Below are positions 1-8,114 of a stretch of DNA of 53,478 bases, one piece after another. This stretch comes from Thermoflexus hugenholtzii JAD2 (GTDB lineage Bacteria > Chloroflexota > Chloroflexia > Chloroflexales > Roseiflexaceae). The translations under genes and the position numbers were made by a program. The stretch is from NCBI GenBank assembly GCA_945881915.1, contig CAMCVW010000022.1:1-53478 (forward strand). The letters run 5' to 3'. Within the stretch, counting starts at the first letter, position 1; every line of letters begins with the position of its first letter. The notes below the pieces were generated by a model, which saw only the letters and a program-made list of their open reading frames with translations, did not search any database and was not told the DNA's origin.

Positions 1-25
1 CTTCTGACGCTTCTCTGTAGGCTAG

Positions 26-280
26 TCAGCGCTCGCAGGCCACACCGTCTTTATCCCGATCACTTTTTATGTTCGCGCTATACAGCGCATTGCTATAGAA
101 CGGTTTGTACTTGGTCTTGCCGCCCACATTCGTCGCGCCCACACGCGCAACCCCACCTTTGTAGAACTTCTGCAGTTCGGTGCAATTTTTGTACGTCGTA
201 GCACGCTCTCCAGCGTGGATTAGCAGCGGTGTGACAGACAGCAGGCAGAGCAGGAGCATCACAGATACAACGGTTTTCAT
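26..280 (-). CDS. Small secreted excalibur-domain protein
   Basis: An 84-residue protein. It has a hydrophobic N-terminal signal segment (about residues 2-22, ending near HAGE). At the C-terminus is the motif DRDKDGVACE, which matches the DxDxDGxxCE calcium-binding core of excalibur domains. Two Cys (in KNCTEL and VACER) could form a disulfide outside the membrane. The start was chosen because GGGGAGGAA lies at ideal spacing before this ATG, while the longer upstream reading has no secreted-protein character. Excalibur domains occur in extracellular proteins, often beside nuclease or surface modules; here the domain stands alone. It is divergent from the glycosyltransferase gene at 521. The exact role is unknown. 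Confidence 0.85.
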   Translation of the reverse strand: MKTVVSVMLLLCLLSVTPLLIHAGERATTYKNCTELQKFYKGGVARVGATNVGGKTKYKPFYSNALYSANIKSDRDKDGVACER

Positions 281-319
281 CAGCGTTCCTCCCCATATCG
301 CAAACTCACGTCGCGCGTC

Positions 320-328
320 ATTGTAGCA
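320..328 (-). promoter_or_regulatory. Extended -10 promoter for the excalibur gene
   Basis: On the minus strand the sequence reads TGCTACAAT, an extended -10 element (TGn plus TACAAT). It lies about 40 nt before the ATG at 280. I see no convincing -35. The same TGCTAnnnT arrangement precedes several other genes in this window. Confidence 0.4.
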
Positions 329-482
329 CGTGCTATGTCGCCGCCCGGTGGCACTACCCCTCCTGCGGAATCCGGTCGAGTGGGCTCGGCAGTGGCCAAA
401 TGGGTATACGGAGCGTGCTTTCGCTCGCAGAAAAACCATACATGACAGTTTGGATACGACAAAACAATGCGAGCCGAATTCG

Positions 483-488
483 TATAAT
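483..488 (+). promoter_or_regulatory. -10 box before the GT39-like gene
   Basis: A perfect TATAAT lies 33 bp before the ATG at 521 in an AT-rich stretch. No good -35 is visible at 16-18 bp spacing, so the promoter is tentative. Confidence 0.35.
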
Positions 489-520
489 ATTAACAATATA
501 TTGGTCAATGAGGACTGTTC

Positions 521-2101
521 ATGTCGCAAGATAACACCCGCAAGACTACCGTCTTGTTTGCCATATGCGTTGCCCTGTGTTGTGCTCTTCTTTTGTTTTT
601 GACGCAATCAGCAATCGGCCTCACCTGGGATGAACCGGCGTATATGCAGGCTGCCAATTCGTATCACGAATGGTTCAGTCGCCTCTGGCAGGAACCACGG
701 TTGATGCTGACGCAACCGCTCATCGATGCGTACTGGTCGGCCAACCACGAACACCCCCCGCTGGTCAAATTGTGGTATGCACTGATTGGCACGCCGTTCG
801 CGGAGCAGTGGGGCGTCATCACTGCATATCGCACGGCAGCAATCCTGCTGTCGACGGGACTCGTTACCCTGGTGGCGGTCAGTGTGCTGCGGGCGATTGG
901 GTTGTGGAGCGCAGTCACGGCGACCATGCTGATGCTCGTGTTGCCACGCTTGTTCTTCCATCTGCACGTGGCAGCGCTCGATGTACCTGGGGCTTTTGCC
1001 TATATCGCAGGGGTGCTGCTGTTTTGGCACAGCCGCGATCGGCGCAGTGTGTGGTGGGATATCCTGTTCGGCGTCGTGTGGGGCTTGGGCATCGCCACCA
1101 AAATCAACGCTGCCTTTGTGCTCCCCACCGTCGGACTCTGGTGGCTCATCCACGACCGCCGCATATTCCTCCTGCGGCGCATCAGCATCGCGGGGGTCGT
1201 TGGAAGCGTCGTCTTCGTGATGAGTTGGCCGTGGTTGTGGGTCGATCCCCTTGGTCGTACCTGGGAGTATCTGCGCTGGATTACCGTCGATCACTGGCAA
1301 ATCCCACAGTGGTTCTTGGGCGCATCGCTGTTGCCGCCGCCCTGGTATTTTGGGTCGGTGATGGCACTGATGACCACGCCGGTGATTTACACCTTGCTCC
1401 TGCTGATTTTGCCGTTTATCGCACTGCCTGGGCAACGGTCGTATTTGACGCTCATCGCCATTGCCGCTGCGGTCCCCATCGCTGCCCTGATGGGCAGTTC
1501 GACCGTCTATGACAACGAGCGCTTGTTCATGGCGAGCTACCCACTTGTCGCGGTTCTGGCAGGGGTAAGCATGACGCGCATCGCCCAACTCTGGTCGCGT
1601 GGCGTAGCACTCGATCGGCGCATCTGGGCCGGCGTCATCGCCTGCGTGCTAGTCATACCGCTCGGGCAGTCGTACTCCCTGTGGCCGCATCTCTTGTCGT
1701 ACTACAGCACATCGATCGGGGGATTACATGGGGCACAGCGCCTCAGTATGGACCATACCTACTGGTCCGAGACCTACTACGACGCGCTGACCTACCTCGA
1801 TGCCAACGCTCCCGCCGATGCCACCGTCTGGATCGAGCCATGGAGCTACGATGTGCCACACACCTACCAAAAAGATGGCCGCATCCGCGCCGATTTGCGC
1901 TTCGTCAGTGACAACGGCGCCTCGGTATGGGGGATGACCACGACCCAAATGCCCATGTACGAAGCCGATTATGTCCTGGTCACCTACCGCTTTGCCAGCT
2001 GGACGCCGGCTACGCGCGCATTGGTCAAGGGGAACACCGCGCCGGTCTATGTCATTGAACGCAATGGCGTTCGGCTGGCGGAGCTGTATCGCAATCCCTA
2101 A
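521..2101 (+). CDS. GT39/PMT-like membrane glycosyltransferase (GT-C fold)
   Basis: A 526-residue polytopic membrane protein. After the first membrane segment (about residues 10-30) comes WDEPAY with D37-E38 in the first extracytoplasmic loop. NHEHPPLVKL follows near residue 75, the loop signature of GT39/ArnT-like enzymes that use polyprenyl-phosphate sugars. About ten further hydrophobic segments follow, then a soluble C-terminal domain from about residue 400. The enzyme would act on the outer face of the cytoplasmic membrane, transferring a sugar to protein, lipid or glycan; the acceptor cannot be told from sequence. GAGGA precedes the ATG. The gene stands alone on the plus strand, so no pathway context helps. 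Confidence 0.85.
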   Translation: MSQDNTRKTTVLFAICVALCCALLLFLTQSAIGLTWDEPAYMQAANSYHEWFSRLWQEPRLMLTQPLIDAYWSANHEHPPLVKLWYALIGTPFAEQWGVITAYRTAAILLSTGLVTLVAVSVLRAIGLWSAVTATMLMLVLPRLFFHLHVAALDVPGAFAYIAGVLLFWHSRDRRSVWWDILFGVVWGLGIATKINAAFVLPTVGLWWLIHDRRIFLLRRISIAGVVGSVVFVMSWPWLWVDPLGRTWEYLRWITVDHWQIPQWFLGASLLPPPWYFGSVMALMTTPVIYTLLLLILPFIALPGQRSYLTLIAIAAAVPIAALMGSSTVYDNERLFMASYPLVAVLAGVSMTRIAQLWSRGVALDRRIWAGVIACVLVIPLGQSYSLWPHLLSYYSTSIGGLHGAQRLSMDHTYWSETYYDALTYLDANAPADATVWIEPWSYDVPHTYQKDGRIRADLRFVSDNGASVWGMTTTQMPMYEADYVLVTYRFASWTPATRALVKGNTAPVYVIERNGVRLAELYRNP

Positions 2102-2834
2102 CGAATTGTCTTGCCCCCGGCACACGTTCATCATCGTGGCAGACAATCTCGATTGCGTGGTGCATCCTTCGGCCGCTTCATACAGAAGCGAACGCACGAC
2201 CGTCGCAGCGCCGAAGCAGCATCCCACTTCTGACAGGGTGCACCTGATGCGCATGTCGTGTTGCCACTGACTCCAGATGCGCAATTGGAATCGTGCCAAA
2301 ACGATGCCCATGACTACACGAGGAGTGCGGACTACGGACATCCTGCTCGACCGGATTAAGCCCAGACGACACCTCGCATAGATGCGTGCCGCCCACGAAG
2401 CAGCAGGATATACCAACGGTGAAGTGTTTGAATCGGGGTCGGGAGGAGTCGTGTGGAATGGAGACTTCCCCGCTACCGCCCTGATTGCACTGCATCGATT
2501 CCTCGACATCGCAATACATACACATGTCGACAAAGTGCGCACCTTGGTGCACATCGGTGTGACAGAATTCAATGACCTTCATACCAACGCGGTCGTACGC
2601 TGCAGAGCGTACGATCGCTTTTTGTGGCCGACAGAAATCATCGGGGATTTAGCGAGGTCGCGCGGCTGCGGTTTTCTGTGCCCCTGCGGACGAATCGGGG
2701 CAGAACACATGCCTTCGTGCGCTGCTTCGTTGATTGGTGCGCTGGGGTCAGCGCCTTTTCTCTCGAAAACGAGCCCGCTGGTGCCTATGGTGAACTGCTG
2801 TTGCGTGCGCATACAATCACCGCGGCACGAGGTG
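2102..2834. other. 733-bp gap without a convincing gene
   Basis: Open frames exist on both strands, but none has a ribosome binding site, a recognisable domain or a plausible composition; the inferred peptides are rich in Cys, His and Arg, as shadow frames are. The stretch holds several small inverted repeats, including a strong terminator-like hairpin at 2589-2623 and a weaker one at 2739-2759 (GCGCTG/CAGCGC followed by CTTTT). It could be a decayed gene or hold an undetected RNA; I cannot decide. Confidence 0.5.
2589..2623 (+). terminator. Rho-independent terminator-like hairpin in the gap
   Basis: Two 13-nt arms (2589-2601 and 2606-2618) pair with one mismatch around a GCAG loop, followed directly by TTTTT. 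It points along the plus strand but lies almost 490 bp after the nearest plus-strand gene. Confidence 0.6.
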
Positions 2835-3914
2835 TTACCCCTTCCACTCAATCGTTATGTCGAGCAAAACATCATCAGGCGATCCGCTGCGGGTGTACGG
2901 CAGTGCAGAAAGGTTGACACTGCACCCGACGCCATAGAACTGTGTCGACGCATCTTGCCAGGCTTGGTTGAAATCAGCCGACACGCCCGCTTTGGTCGGG
3001 ACATAGCGCATGATGGTATGCGTTTGGCGCTTCGCGTACAGACGCTGCAGATGGTCCGTCAGCGCTGCCACACCGATGAGGGTGTGATGGGCTTCGCTAT
3101 ACTGCAGACCGATGCGCTGTGGAATGGTACGCAAGAACGCACTGGCAGGGTGCTTTTTTTGGAGTGCGGTCGTGACGGCATCCTGATAGCGCGTGCGGGC
3201 TGCGGGGTAGGCCGGCTCGCCGACCTCTGGCGTGATACGGTGATCGCGTTGGATTTCTTCGTCGCTCAGCAAATAGTAGCTGTAGGCAGCATGGGTGGAC
3301 GGAGCGTCGCTTTGTGGGCTATCCCAGGTCACGTCGATGTGGTACCAGGTCCCGTCGAGGCTAATCATGTTCCAGCCATGGCGGACTTTGGTGACCATTG
3401 ACTCACCACTGACGATGCGCACCGGAATCCCCACTGCCTCGCACAAATAGGCATAGGCAGCAGCATAGCCGGCACAGACCGTTTGACCGCTGGCAAAGCC
3501 GTCGTAGGCGGTCGATTTGGTGCGGGTCTGATCATAGCGGAAGTGCTGGACGATCCAATCGTGGAGGACCAGCGCTTGTTCGTGTGGACTCATCGTCGGG
3601 GTAATCTGCTCGGCGATAATCCGCTGGACGTGTTCATGCACAATGGCCAGCTGGGCTGCCGTATCGCGGTACGTAATGGTCAGGCCAATGGTGAACGTCG
3701 TGCCGCGCTGGCTGCGTTCGACGAGGATGGACTCGACGGCACTACGCTCGACGTCACGGACGCCATTGAGCAGCGCACCCTGCAAATCGGGCAGGTTGAA
3801 GACGTTCTTTGCACCGTCGAATTGCCAACTCCCGATATCTATTCGTTGGCTGACTTGCTGATCCACCTGGGATTGCAGCTCGGCGAGCGAATGCACGACG
3901 GTTTTGCGCGTCAT
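2835..3914 (-). CDS. Transglutaminase-like domain protein
   Basis: A 359-residue protein. A transglutaminase-like core lies at about residues 105-215. The expected triad is visible: C147 in SGQTVCAGYA, H179 in VRHGWN and D194 in YHIDVTWD. This is the cysteine-protease-like fold of bacterial transglutaminase-core proteins, many of which act as peptidases rather than cross-linkers. No signal peptide or membrane segment is seen, so it may be cytoplasmic. Residues 1-100 and 240-359 are not recognised. The start ATG overlaps the stop of the M48 gene (ATGA), which indicates translational coupling. The C-terminus is the distal end of the operon. Confidence 0.85.
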   Translation of the reverse strand: MTRKTVVHSLAELQSQVDQQVSQRIDIGSWQFDGAKNVFNLPDLQGALLNGVRDVERSAVESILVERSQRGTTFTIGLTITYRDTAAQLAIVHEHVQRIIAEQITPTMSPHEQALVLHDWIVQHFRYDQTRTKSTAYDGFASGQTVCAGYAAAYAYLCEAVGIPVRIVSGESMVTKVRHGWNMISLDGTWYHIDVTWDSPQSDAPSTHAAYSYYLLSDEEIQRDHRITPEVGEPAYPAARTRYQDAVTTALQKKHPASAFLRTIPQRIGLQYSEAHHTLIGVAALTDHLQRLYAKRQTHTIMRYVPTKAGVSADFNQAWQDASTQFYGVGCSVNLSALPYTRSGSPDDVLLDITIEWKG

Positions 3915-5158
3915 GATACGGACAATCGACGAATGTGGGCGACTCGTTCGCTGGCCGGCGGATGACTGTAGTGCCAGGCGGCGTAGAGTGGGTCGGGGGT
4001 AAGGGTGCCGGCGTTTTCGCGGTAAATAGCGACCAACGCACCGGCCATGGCATCGACACTGGTGTGAGCAACGGCGTAGGCATCGGCTTCGAACTCGTGG
4101 CGCCGTGACCACCATGCCATGATGGGATCGAGCATGAAGGTACAGGCCGGCAAACAGACAACCGCCAAAATGAGGGCGACCGCCGTGCTGGGGGTTTGCA
4201 CACCCAATCCAGCAAACACCCAAGGCTGCTGGATGAGCCAACCCAACACCGCAAACGCAACGAACGATAGCACCGCCATGGCGATGACGAGCTTGGGGAT
4301 GTGGTGCTTTTTGTCATGACCGAGCTCGTGGGCCAATACGGCTTCGACTTGGGGTCCACTGAGTTGGGTCAGCAGGGTGTCGAAAAAGACGATGCGTTTG
4401 ACGGGGCCGATGCCGGTGAAGTAGGCGTTGCCGTGCCCGCTCCGTTTGGAAGCGTCCATGACAAACAATCCGGCACTGGCAAAGCCGGTCCGCTGGAGCA
4501 AGCCCTCGATGCGGGCGACCAAGTCGGGATCACTGAGGGGCGAAAAGCGGTTGAAGAGTGGCGCAATGTATGTTGGATAGATCCAGATAGCCAACAGCTG
4601 GATCAGATTGAGCAGGACCCAGCCATACAACCACCAACGCTCACCCATTGCGTCCATGACCCACAAAAACGCCGCCACAATCGGGCCACCTATCACAATG
4701 GTGAGCGCAGTAGAGGTCAGGAGGTCTGTCAGAAAGATCCGGGGAGTGGTTTTGTTAAAGCCGAAGCGCACTTCGGTCACGAATGTGCGGTACAGCGACA
4801 GCGGAATCCCTATGACCGTAGAGATCAATAGAAAGCCCAAAAAGACACAGACACCGGTCCACAGTGGGGACAAACCGAGGGTGGTTCCCCACTGCGTTAG
4901 TGACTCGATGCCGCCGCCGAGGGTCCAACCCAGCGTCACGATCAGACCAACGACCAAATCCACTCGTTCGAGCCGGCTTTTGGCATTGCTGTAGGCCGCC
5001 GCGTGTTGGTGGGTGGGTAGGTCAATCACCTGGGCAAAGTCGGCAGGTACCGCATCACGATGCAGTGCCACATGGCGTGACTGCCGGAGTGACAACCACA
5101 ACAACAGGACGGTACCGGTCAGTATGATGATGAGAAAAACGATGGTGGTGAGAGCCAT
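3911..5158 (-). CDS. Ste24/HtpX-like M48 membrane metallopeptidase
   Basis: A 415-residue integral membrane protein of the M48 family, closest in layout to Ste24 (CAAX prenyl protease 1 type). HELGH at 277-281 supplies two zinc His and the catalytic Glu, and HEFEADAYA (354-362) supplies the downstream zinc Glu. Membrane segments lie near residues 5-22, 68-85, 100-122, 150-170, 178-196, 290-308 and 322-342. Family members cleave membrane or misfolded proteins with the active site facing the cytoplasm or membrane. The start was chosen for AAAGG before the ATG. The stop overlaps the transglutaminase start by 4 nt, so the two products probably act together. The longer upstream reading runs through the 5280-5309 palindrome and is unlikely. 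Confidence 0.9.
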   Translation of the reverse strand: MALTTIVFLIIILTGTVLLLWLSLRQSRHVALHRDAVPADFAQVIDLPTHQHAAAYSNAKSRLERVDLVVGLIVTLGWTLGGGIESLTQWGTTLGLSPLWTGVCVFLGFLLISTVIGIPLSLYRTFVTEVRFGFNKTTPRIFLTDLLTSTALTIVIGGPIVAAFLWVMDAMGERWWLYGWVLLNLIQLLAIWIYPTYIAPLFNRFSPLSDPDLVARIEGLLQRTGFASAGLFVMDASKRSGHGNAYFTGIGPVKRIVFFDTLLTQLSGPQVEAVLAHELGHDKKHHIPKLVIAMAVLSFVAFAVLGWLIQQPWVFAGLGVQTPSTAVALILAVVCLPACTFMLDPIMAWWSRRHEFEADAYAVAHTSVDAMAGALVAIYRENAGTLTPDPLYAAWHYSHPPASERVAHIRRLSVS

Positions 5159-5279
5159 GGATGTACCTTTCGTAGTCCGTTTGAGTCGGGAGTGAGGCAC
5201 AGACGCTGTCGAATTCGCGTTTGTTGCACCCCACGAGGTAGTATAGCGGGTTGTGGTTGCTTTACTGGGGACAACGAGT

Positions 5280-5309
5280 CCACGCTCCCTGTGTACACAG
5301 GGAGCGTGG
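5280..5309. repeat. Perfect 30-bp palindrome between the zinc-ribbon and M48 genes
   Basis: The sequence equals its own reverse complement over 30 bp (arms CCACGCTCCCTGTG around TA). It lies 73 bp after the zinc-ribbon gene stop. Neither side has a T-run, so it is not a classic terminator. It could be an RNA hairpin that protects or attenuates the transcript, or a protein-binding site. Confidence 0.6.
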
Positions 5310-5382
5310 CGCAATCCATTCTTGGGTGCGTCGGGCGTAGGTCAACGAGAAAGCATGCCGTTGCGTGTCACGGTCTCTGCGT

Positions 5383-5892
5383 TTATTTCGAGAACGATAC
5401 CGCGCGTGGGCCTTTTGCACTTGCTGCGAGTTCTACGAAGACGACGTCAGACACGGCGATTTCTGTACGCTGTTGTGCAAACAGCGACGAATGGACATAT
5501 GCATCGATTGTTGTTTCGTCGATGCGAACAAACAGATACTGCCAGCTAGGGTCAATCCGGATGATGGTCGCTTGGACGATACCGGCAGGCAACGCGCCGC
5601 GATGCGCAGGACGCGTTGTGCTCGCAAATCCATCACCGCTACGATAGGTGTTCCGTGCAGGTTGAGGGATCACCGCTGCGCCGATTCGTCCTGCAGCGGT
5701 AACGTCTTGTGGGCATACCGATCCTTCTCGGCCGGCGTCTGTCTGCAACCCTTTGATGGCTCTGCGGCGCAGTGGGCATCGTACGGGCTCATTGGTGAAG
5801 CCTTTACTGGCATAAAATTCCTGTTCACCAGCACTAAACTCAAAGAATCCACCGCAGTCGCGACACGGCACCGTTTTGTCAATATACGTCAT
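5383..5892 (-). CDS. Zinc-ribbon protein with cold-shock-like C-terminal domain
   Basis: A 169-residue protein. Residues 4-40 match the probable zinc-ribbon family seen in many bacteria (CRDCGGFFEFSAGEQEFYAS, then GFTNEPVRCP), with C10, C13 and C39. The expected fourth ligand, normally Cys at position 42, is Arg here. Residues 105-169 resemble a cold-shock/OB fold (IVQATIIRID, YLFVRID, DAYVHSS, VVFVELAASAKGPRAVS), as in proteins that bind single-stranded nucleic acid. The linker at 45-100 is not recognised. The start was chosen for AAGGA before the second ATG. The gene lies 10 nt after the 202-aa gene, so they are probably co-transcribed. A role in RNA binding is inference. Confidence 0.75.
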   Translation of the reverse strand: MTYIDKTVPCRDCGGFFEFSAGEQEFYASKGFTNEPVRCPLRRRAIKGLQTDAGREGSVCPQDVTAAGRIGAAVIPQPARNTYRSGDGFASTTRPAHRGALPAGIVQATIIRIDPSWQYLFVRIDETTIDAYVHSSLFAQQRTEIAVSDVVFVELAASAKGPRAVSFSK

Positions 5893-5902
5893 GATCGTTC
5901 CT

Positions 5903-6511
5903 TCATACTTCATTCAATGATGAGCGAGCGAGAGTATGCGTCGGTATCGCACGCTCTAACAGGAGTTGCCACCCTGGTACTATGTGTTCGGTGGGGATGC
6001 GCCATCGGTGTTTGGGCCATGCTGCGATGCAGCGGTCACGATACTGCTGGCCGGATGTCGCCCGTATCCAATGCTCGTAGTGGATGACCCACGAAATGAG
6101 TTGGTTGTAGGCATCGTCGTGAGTCGCATGCGGTTCGCTGGCGATGTCTACATCATCTGGCAGATGTGGGTGCGCAGTGGCTGAGGGATGGCGAATCACA
6201 CGTGGAGCATATTCGAAGCGGTCGAGAAAAACCCCGCCAATCTCCTCCCAGCCCACATAGATACCGAATGCCCACAAACACAGCGTCGCACCGCGGTCTG
6301 CAGGCGTACAGTAGAGTGAACTACCCAATTGTGGGTTCTGTGGGCGGATCCGCTCGAGTCCATACGCACACAGTTGATTGCCGTGCTCGGCGCGAATATC
6401 ACAGCCAAACAACCAGCACTGCTGTGCAAGTAAGCGCATCGCATGCTGCTGTTCAGTCTTCGTCAAACAGACGGGAAAGTTCGTTTTCTGGACCTGCGGT
6501 CGTCTCGCCAT
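5903..6511 (-). CDS. Hypothetical protein of 202 aa
   Basis: I do not recognise this family. The protein is soluble, rich in Trp, His, Cys and Arg, and has no signal peptide. Short Cys-bearing stretches (QQCWLFGCD, SLYCTP) and a His/Asp-rich segment (residues 110-135) could bind metal, but no standard motif is present. The reading frame is intact, ends 10 nt before the zinc-ribbon gene, and follows the COG0523 gene after 99 bp on the same strand. The ribosome binding site is weak; TAGAAT about 9 nt before the ATG could be a -10 giving a near-leaderless transcript. Coding status is likely from context and length. Confidence 0.6.
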   Translation of the reverse strand: MARRPQVQKTNFPVCLTKTEQQHAMRLLAQQCWLFGCDIRAEHGNQLCAYGLERIRPQNPQLGSSLYCTPADRGATLCLWAFGIYVGWEEIGGVFLDRFEYAPRVIRHPSATAHPHLPDDVDIASEPHATHDDAYNQLISWVIHYEHWIRATSGQQYRDRCIAAWPKHRWRIPTEHIVPGWQLLLERAIPTHTLARSSLNEV

Positions 6512-6610
6512 GGGAAGTTCATTCTATTCAGACTGTGCACGAGACACAGTGACTACAGTCCGGACCTATGCGTCACGTTGTCGCATCGCTGCCACGTTGT
6601 GGCGAGACGG

Positions 6611-7843
6611 TTACGACTCCTCTTCTTCTCCGTCATCAGGAATCATCCAATCGCCGAACGGATCAGGGTATGCCAGCCATGTCTGCGGTCCGGCGGTGTA
6701 CTCTTCGTCAGTCAACAGACACGCATCGAGAGACTGCGTCAGTTCGCCGACATCGAGATGCATGCCGATGATGACGAGTTCTTGGCGGCAATCCCCCCAT
6801 GGTTCGACCCAATCGGCTTGGATGGCGGTCTGACTTTCGAGATCATCTGGCCAATCGCTCTTGTCGATACTCGCCCACCAAAAACCGCCGGGTTCTGTGT
6901 GTGCAAGCCCACCCGCTTGCGACCAGATGCCGACCGCATCGAGACGCGTTGCCAGCCAGAACAAGCCTTTGGAGCGCAACACCTCGCCCCAATCCTCGGC
7001 CATGAAATCCCACAGCCGCTGCGGGTGGAACGGTCGACGGGCCCGATAGACGAAGCTCCCGATACCGTATTCCTCGGTTTCGGGGATATGTTCCCCACGG
7101 AGCTCTTTGAGCCATCCTGGTGCAGCTGCAGCTGCGTCGAAGTCGAACAGTCCCGTATTGAGAATCGCCTGCACATCAATCGCGCACCGTTCTGCGCGCA
7201 TGATGCGTGCATCTGGGTTCAAACGCACAATGGCGGCTTCGAGACGACCAAGTTCATCGGGCGTTGCAGCATCGATTTTGTTAATGATGATGACATTGGC
7301 AAATTCGATTTGGTCGATGAGCAGGTCGACGACATTCCGCTCATCCTGCTCGTCAACAGCCACTCCTCGTGTGCGCAAATCATCGAGTGACACAAACTCG
7401 CGGAAGAACGAACCCGCATCGACCACCGTTACCATCGTATCGAGTCGGGCGATATCCCCGAGGCTGACCCCGTCTTCGTCTTCGAAGGTGAATGTCTCGG
7501 CAACAGGGAGTGGTTCTGAAATACCGGTCGATTCGATGATCAGGTAATCAAAGCGCTGTTCGCGGGCCAGCCGTGTCACCTCGATAAGCAAATCCTCGCG
7601 CAATGTGCAACAGATACAGCCGTTGCTCATCTCGACGAGCTGTTCGTCGACACGATGTAAAGCTGCACCACCACGACGCACCAGCTGGGCATCGATGTTG
7701 ACCTCGCTCATGTCGTTGACAATCACGGCCACGCGGAGCCCATGGCGATGATTGAGGATGTGATTCAACAACGTCGTTTTGCCGGCCCCCAAAAAGCCCG
7801 ACAGTACCGTGACCGGTAGCGGGGTGATCGCTTGTGGGTGCAT
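6611..7843 (-). CDS. COG0523 (CobW/ZNG1-like) metal-chaperone GTPase
   Basis: A 410-residue G3E-family P-loop GTPase. Walker A is SGFLGAGKTTLLNHIL (K22). The hallmark metal motif CICC is at 76-79. ESTGISEP follows at 104-111 and the guanine-specificity motif NKID at 188-191. A CobW C-terminal domain begins near residue 280 (GIGSFVYRARRPFHP). COG0523 proteins use GTP to load metal, often zinc under starvation, onto client enzymes in the cytoplasm. The C-terminus is acidic (DDGEEEES) rather than His-rich. The ATG begins one base after the stop of the 82-aa gene, so both share the promoter and Zur-like operators at 8115-8158. Zinc rather than cobalt or iron is inferred from the operator type. 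Confidence 0.92.
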   Translation of the reverse strand: MHPQAITPLPVTVLSGFLGAGKTTLLNHILNHRHGLRVAVIVNDMSEVNIDAQLVRRGGAALHRVDEQLVEMSNGCICCTLREDLLIEVTRLAREQRFDYLIIESTGISEPLPVAETFTFEDEDGVSLGDIARLDTMVTVVDAGSFFREFVSLDDLRTRGVAVDEQDERNVVDLLIDQIEFANVIIINKIDAATPDELGRLEAAIVRLNPDARIMRAERCAIDVQAILNTGLFDFDAAAAAPGWLKELRGEHIPETEEYGIGSFVYRARRPFHPQRLWDFMAEDWGEVLRSKGLFWLATRLDAVGIWSQAGGLAHTEPGGFWWASIDKSDWPDDLESQTAIQADWVEPWGDCRQELVIIGMHLDVGELTQSLDACLLTDEEYTAGPQTWLAYPDPFGDWMIPDDGEEEES

Positions 7844-7844
7844 G

Positions 7845-8093
7845 TTATTTGCCCTCACGGGGACAGCGTGCAGCACCATCCGTCGCCAACTCAGCCGCCG
7901 TACCAAGCAATTGATTGAAGCACTCACGGCGGTAATAGGTCTTGTTTGCACGATGCGGATCCATCACGACCATCATCTCGCGGTCGTTGAGGATGCGTGA
8001 GCCGCAATGGCTACAGTCGCGATTGGTGGCTTTGCCGGTCTTGTCACGTGCCGTGACGTCTGTCTTTGATTTGCCTTTGATCTCACGCGCCAT
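7845..8093 (-). CDS. Small four-Cys protein, first gene of the metal operon
   Basis: An 82-residue basic protein of no family I recognise. It has C27 and C30 in RDCSHCGSR, C58 in RRECFNQ and C77 in RCPRE, a possible treble-clef or zinc-ribbon arrangement. The N-terminal 25 residues are Lys/Thr/Arg-rich and probably disordered, and could bind RNA or ribosome. GGGGG precedes the ATG. The stop TAA is separated by one base from the COG0523 ATG. In many bacteria Zur operons pair a COG0523 protein with low-zinc paralogs of ribosomal proteins or zinc enzymes; this gene occupies that place but resembles none of them. It could be a client, a zinc sensor or a zinc store. Confidence 0.75.
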   Translation of the reverse strand: MAREIKGKSKTDVTARDKTGKATNRDCSHCGSRILNDREMMVVMDPHRANKTYYRRECFNQLLGTAAELATDGAARCPREGK

Positions 8094-8114
8094 AGTACCC
8101 CCTGAACACTGTAC

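Noticed and set aside
608-1588. Long open frame (326 codons) antisense to the GT39-like gene
   Set aside because: It has no ribosome binding site or family features and is rich in His/Gln/Arg, as expected from the complement of a real gene.
2178-2582. Open frame of 134 codons on the minus strand in the gene-poor gap
   Set aside because: No ribosome binding site, unusual Cys/His composition and no recognisable motif.
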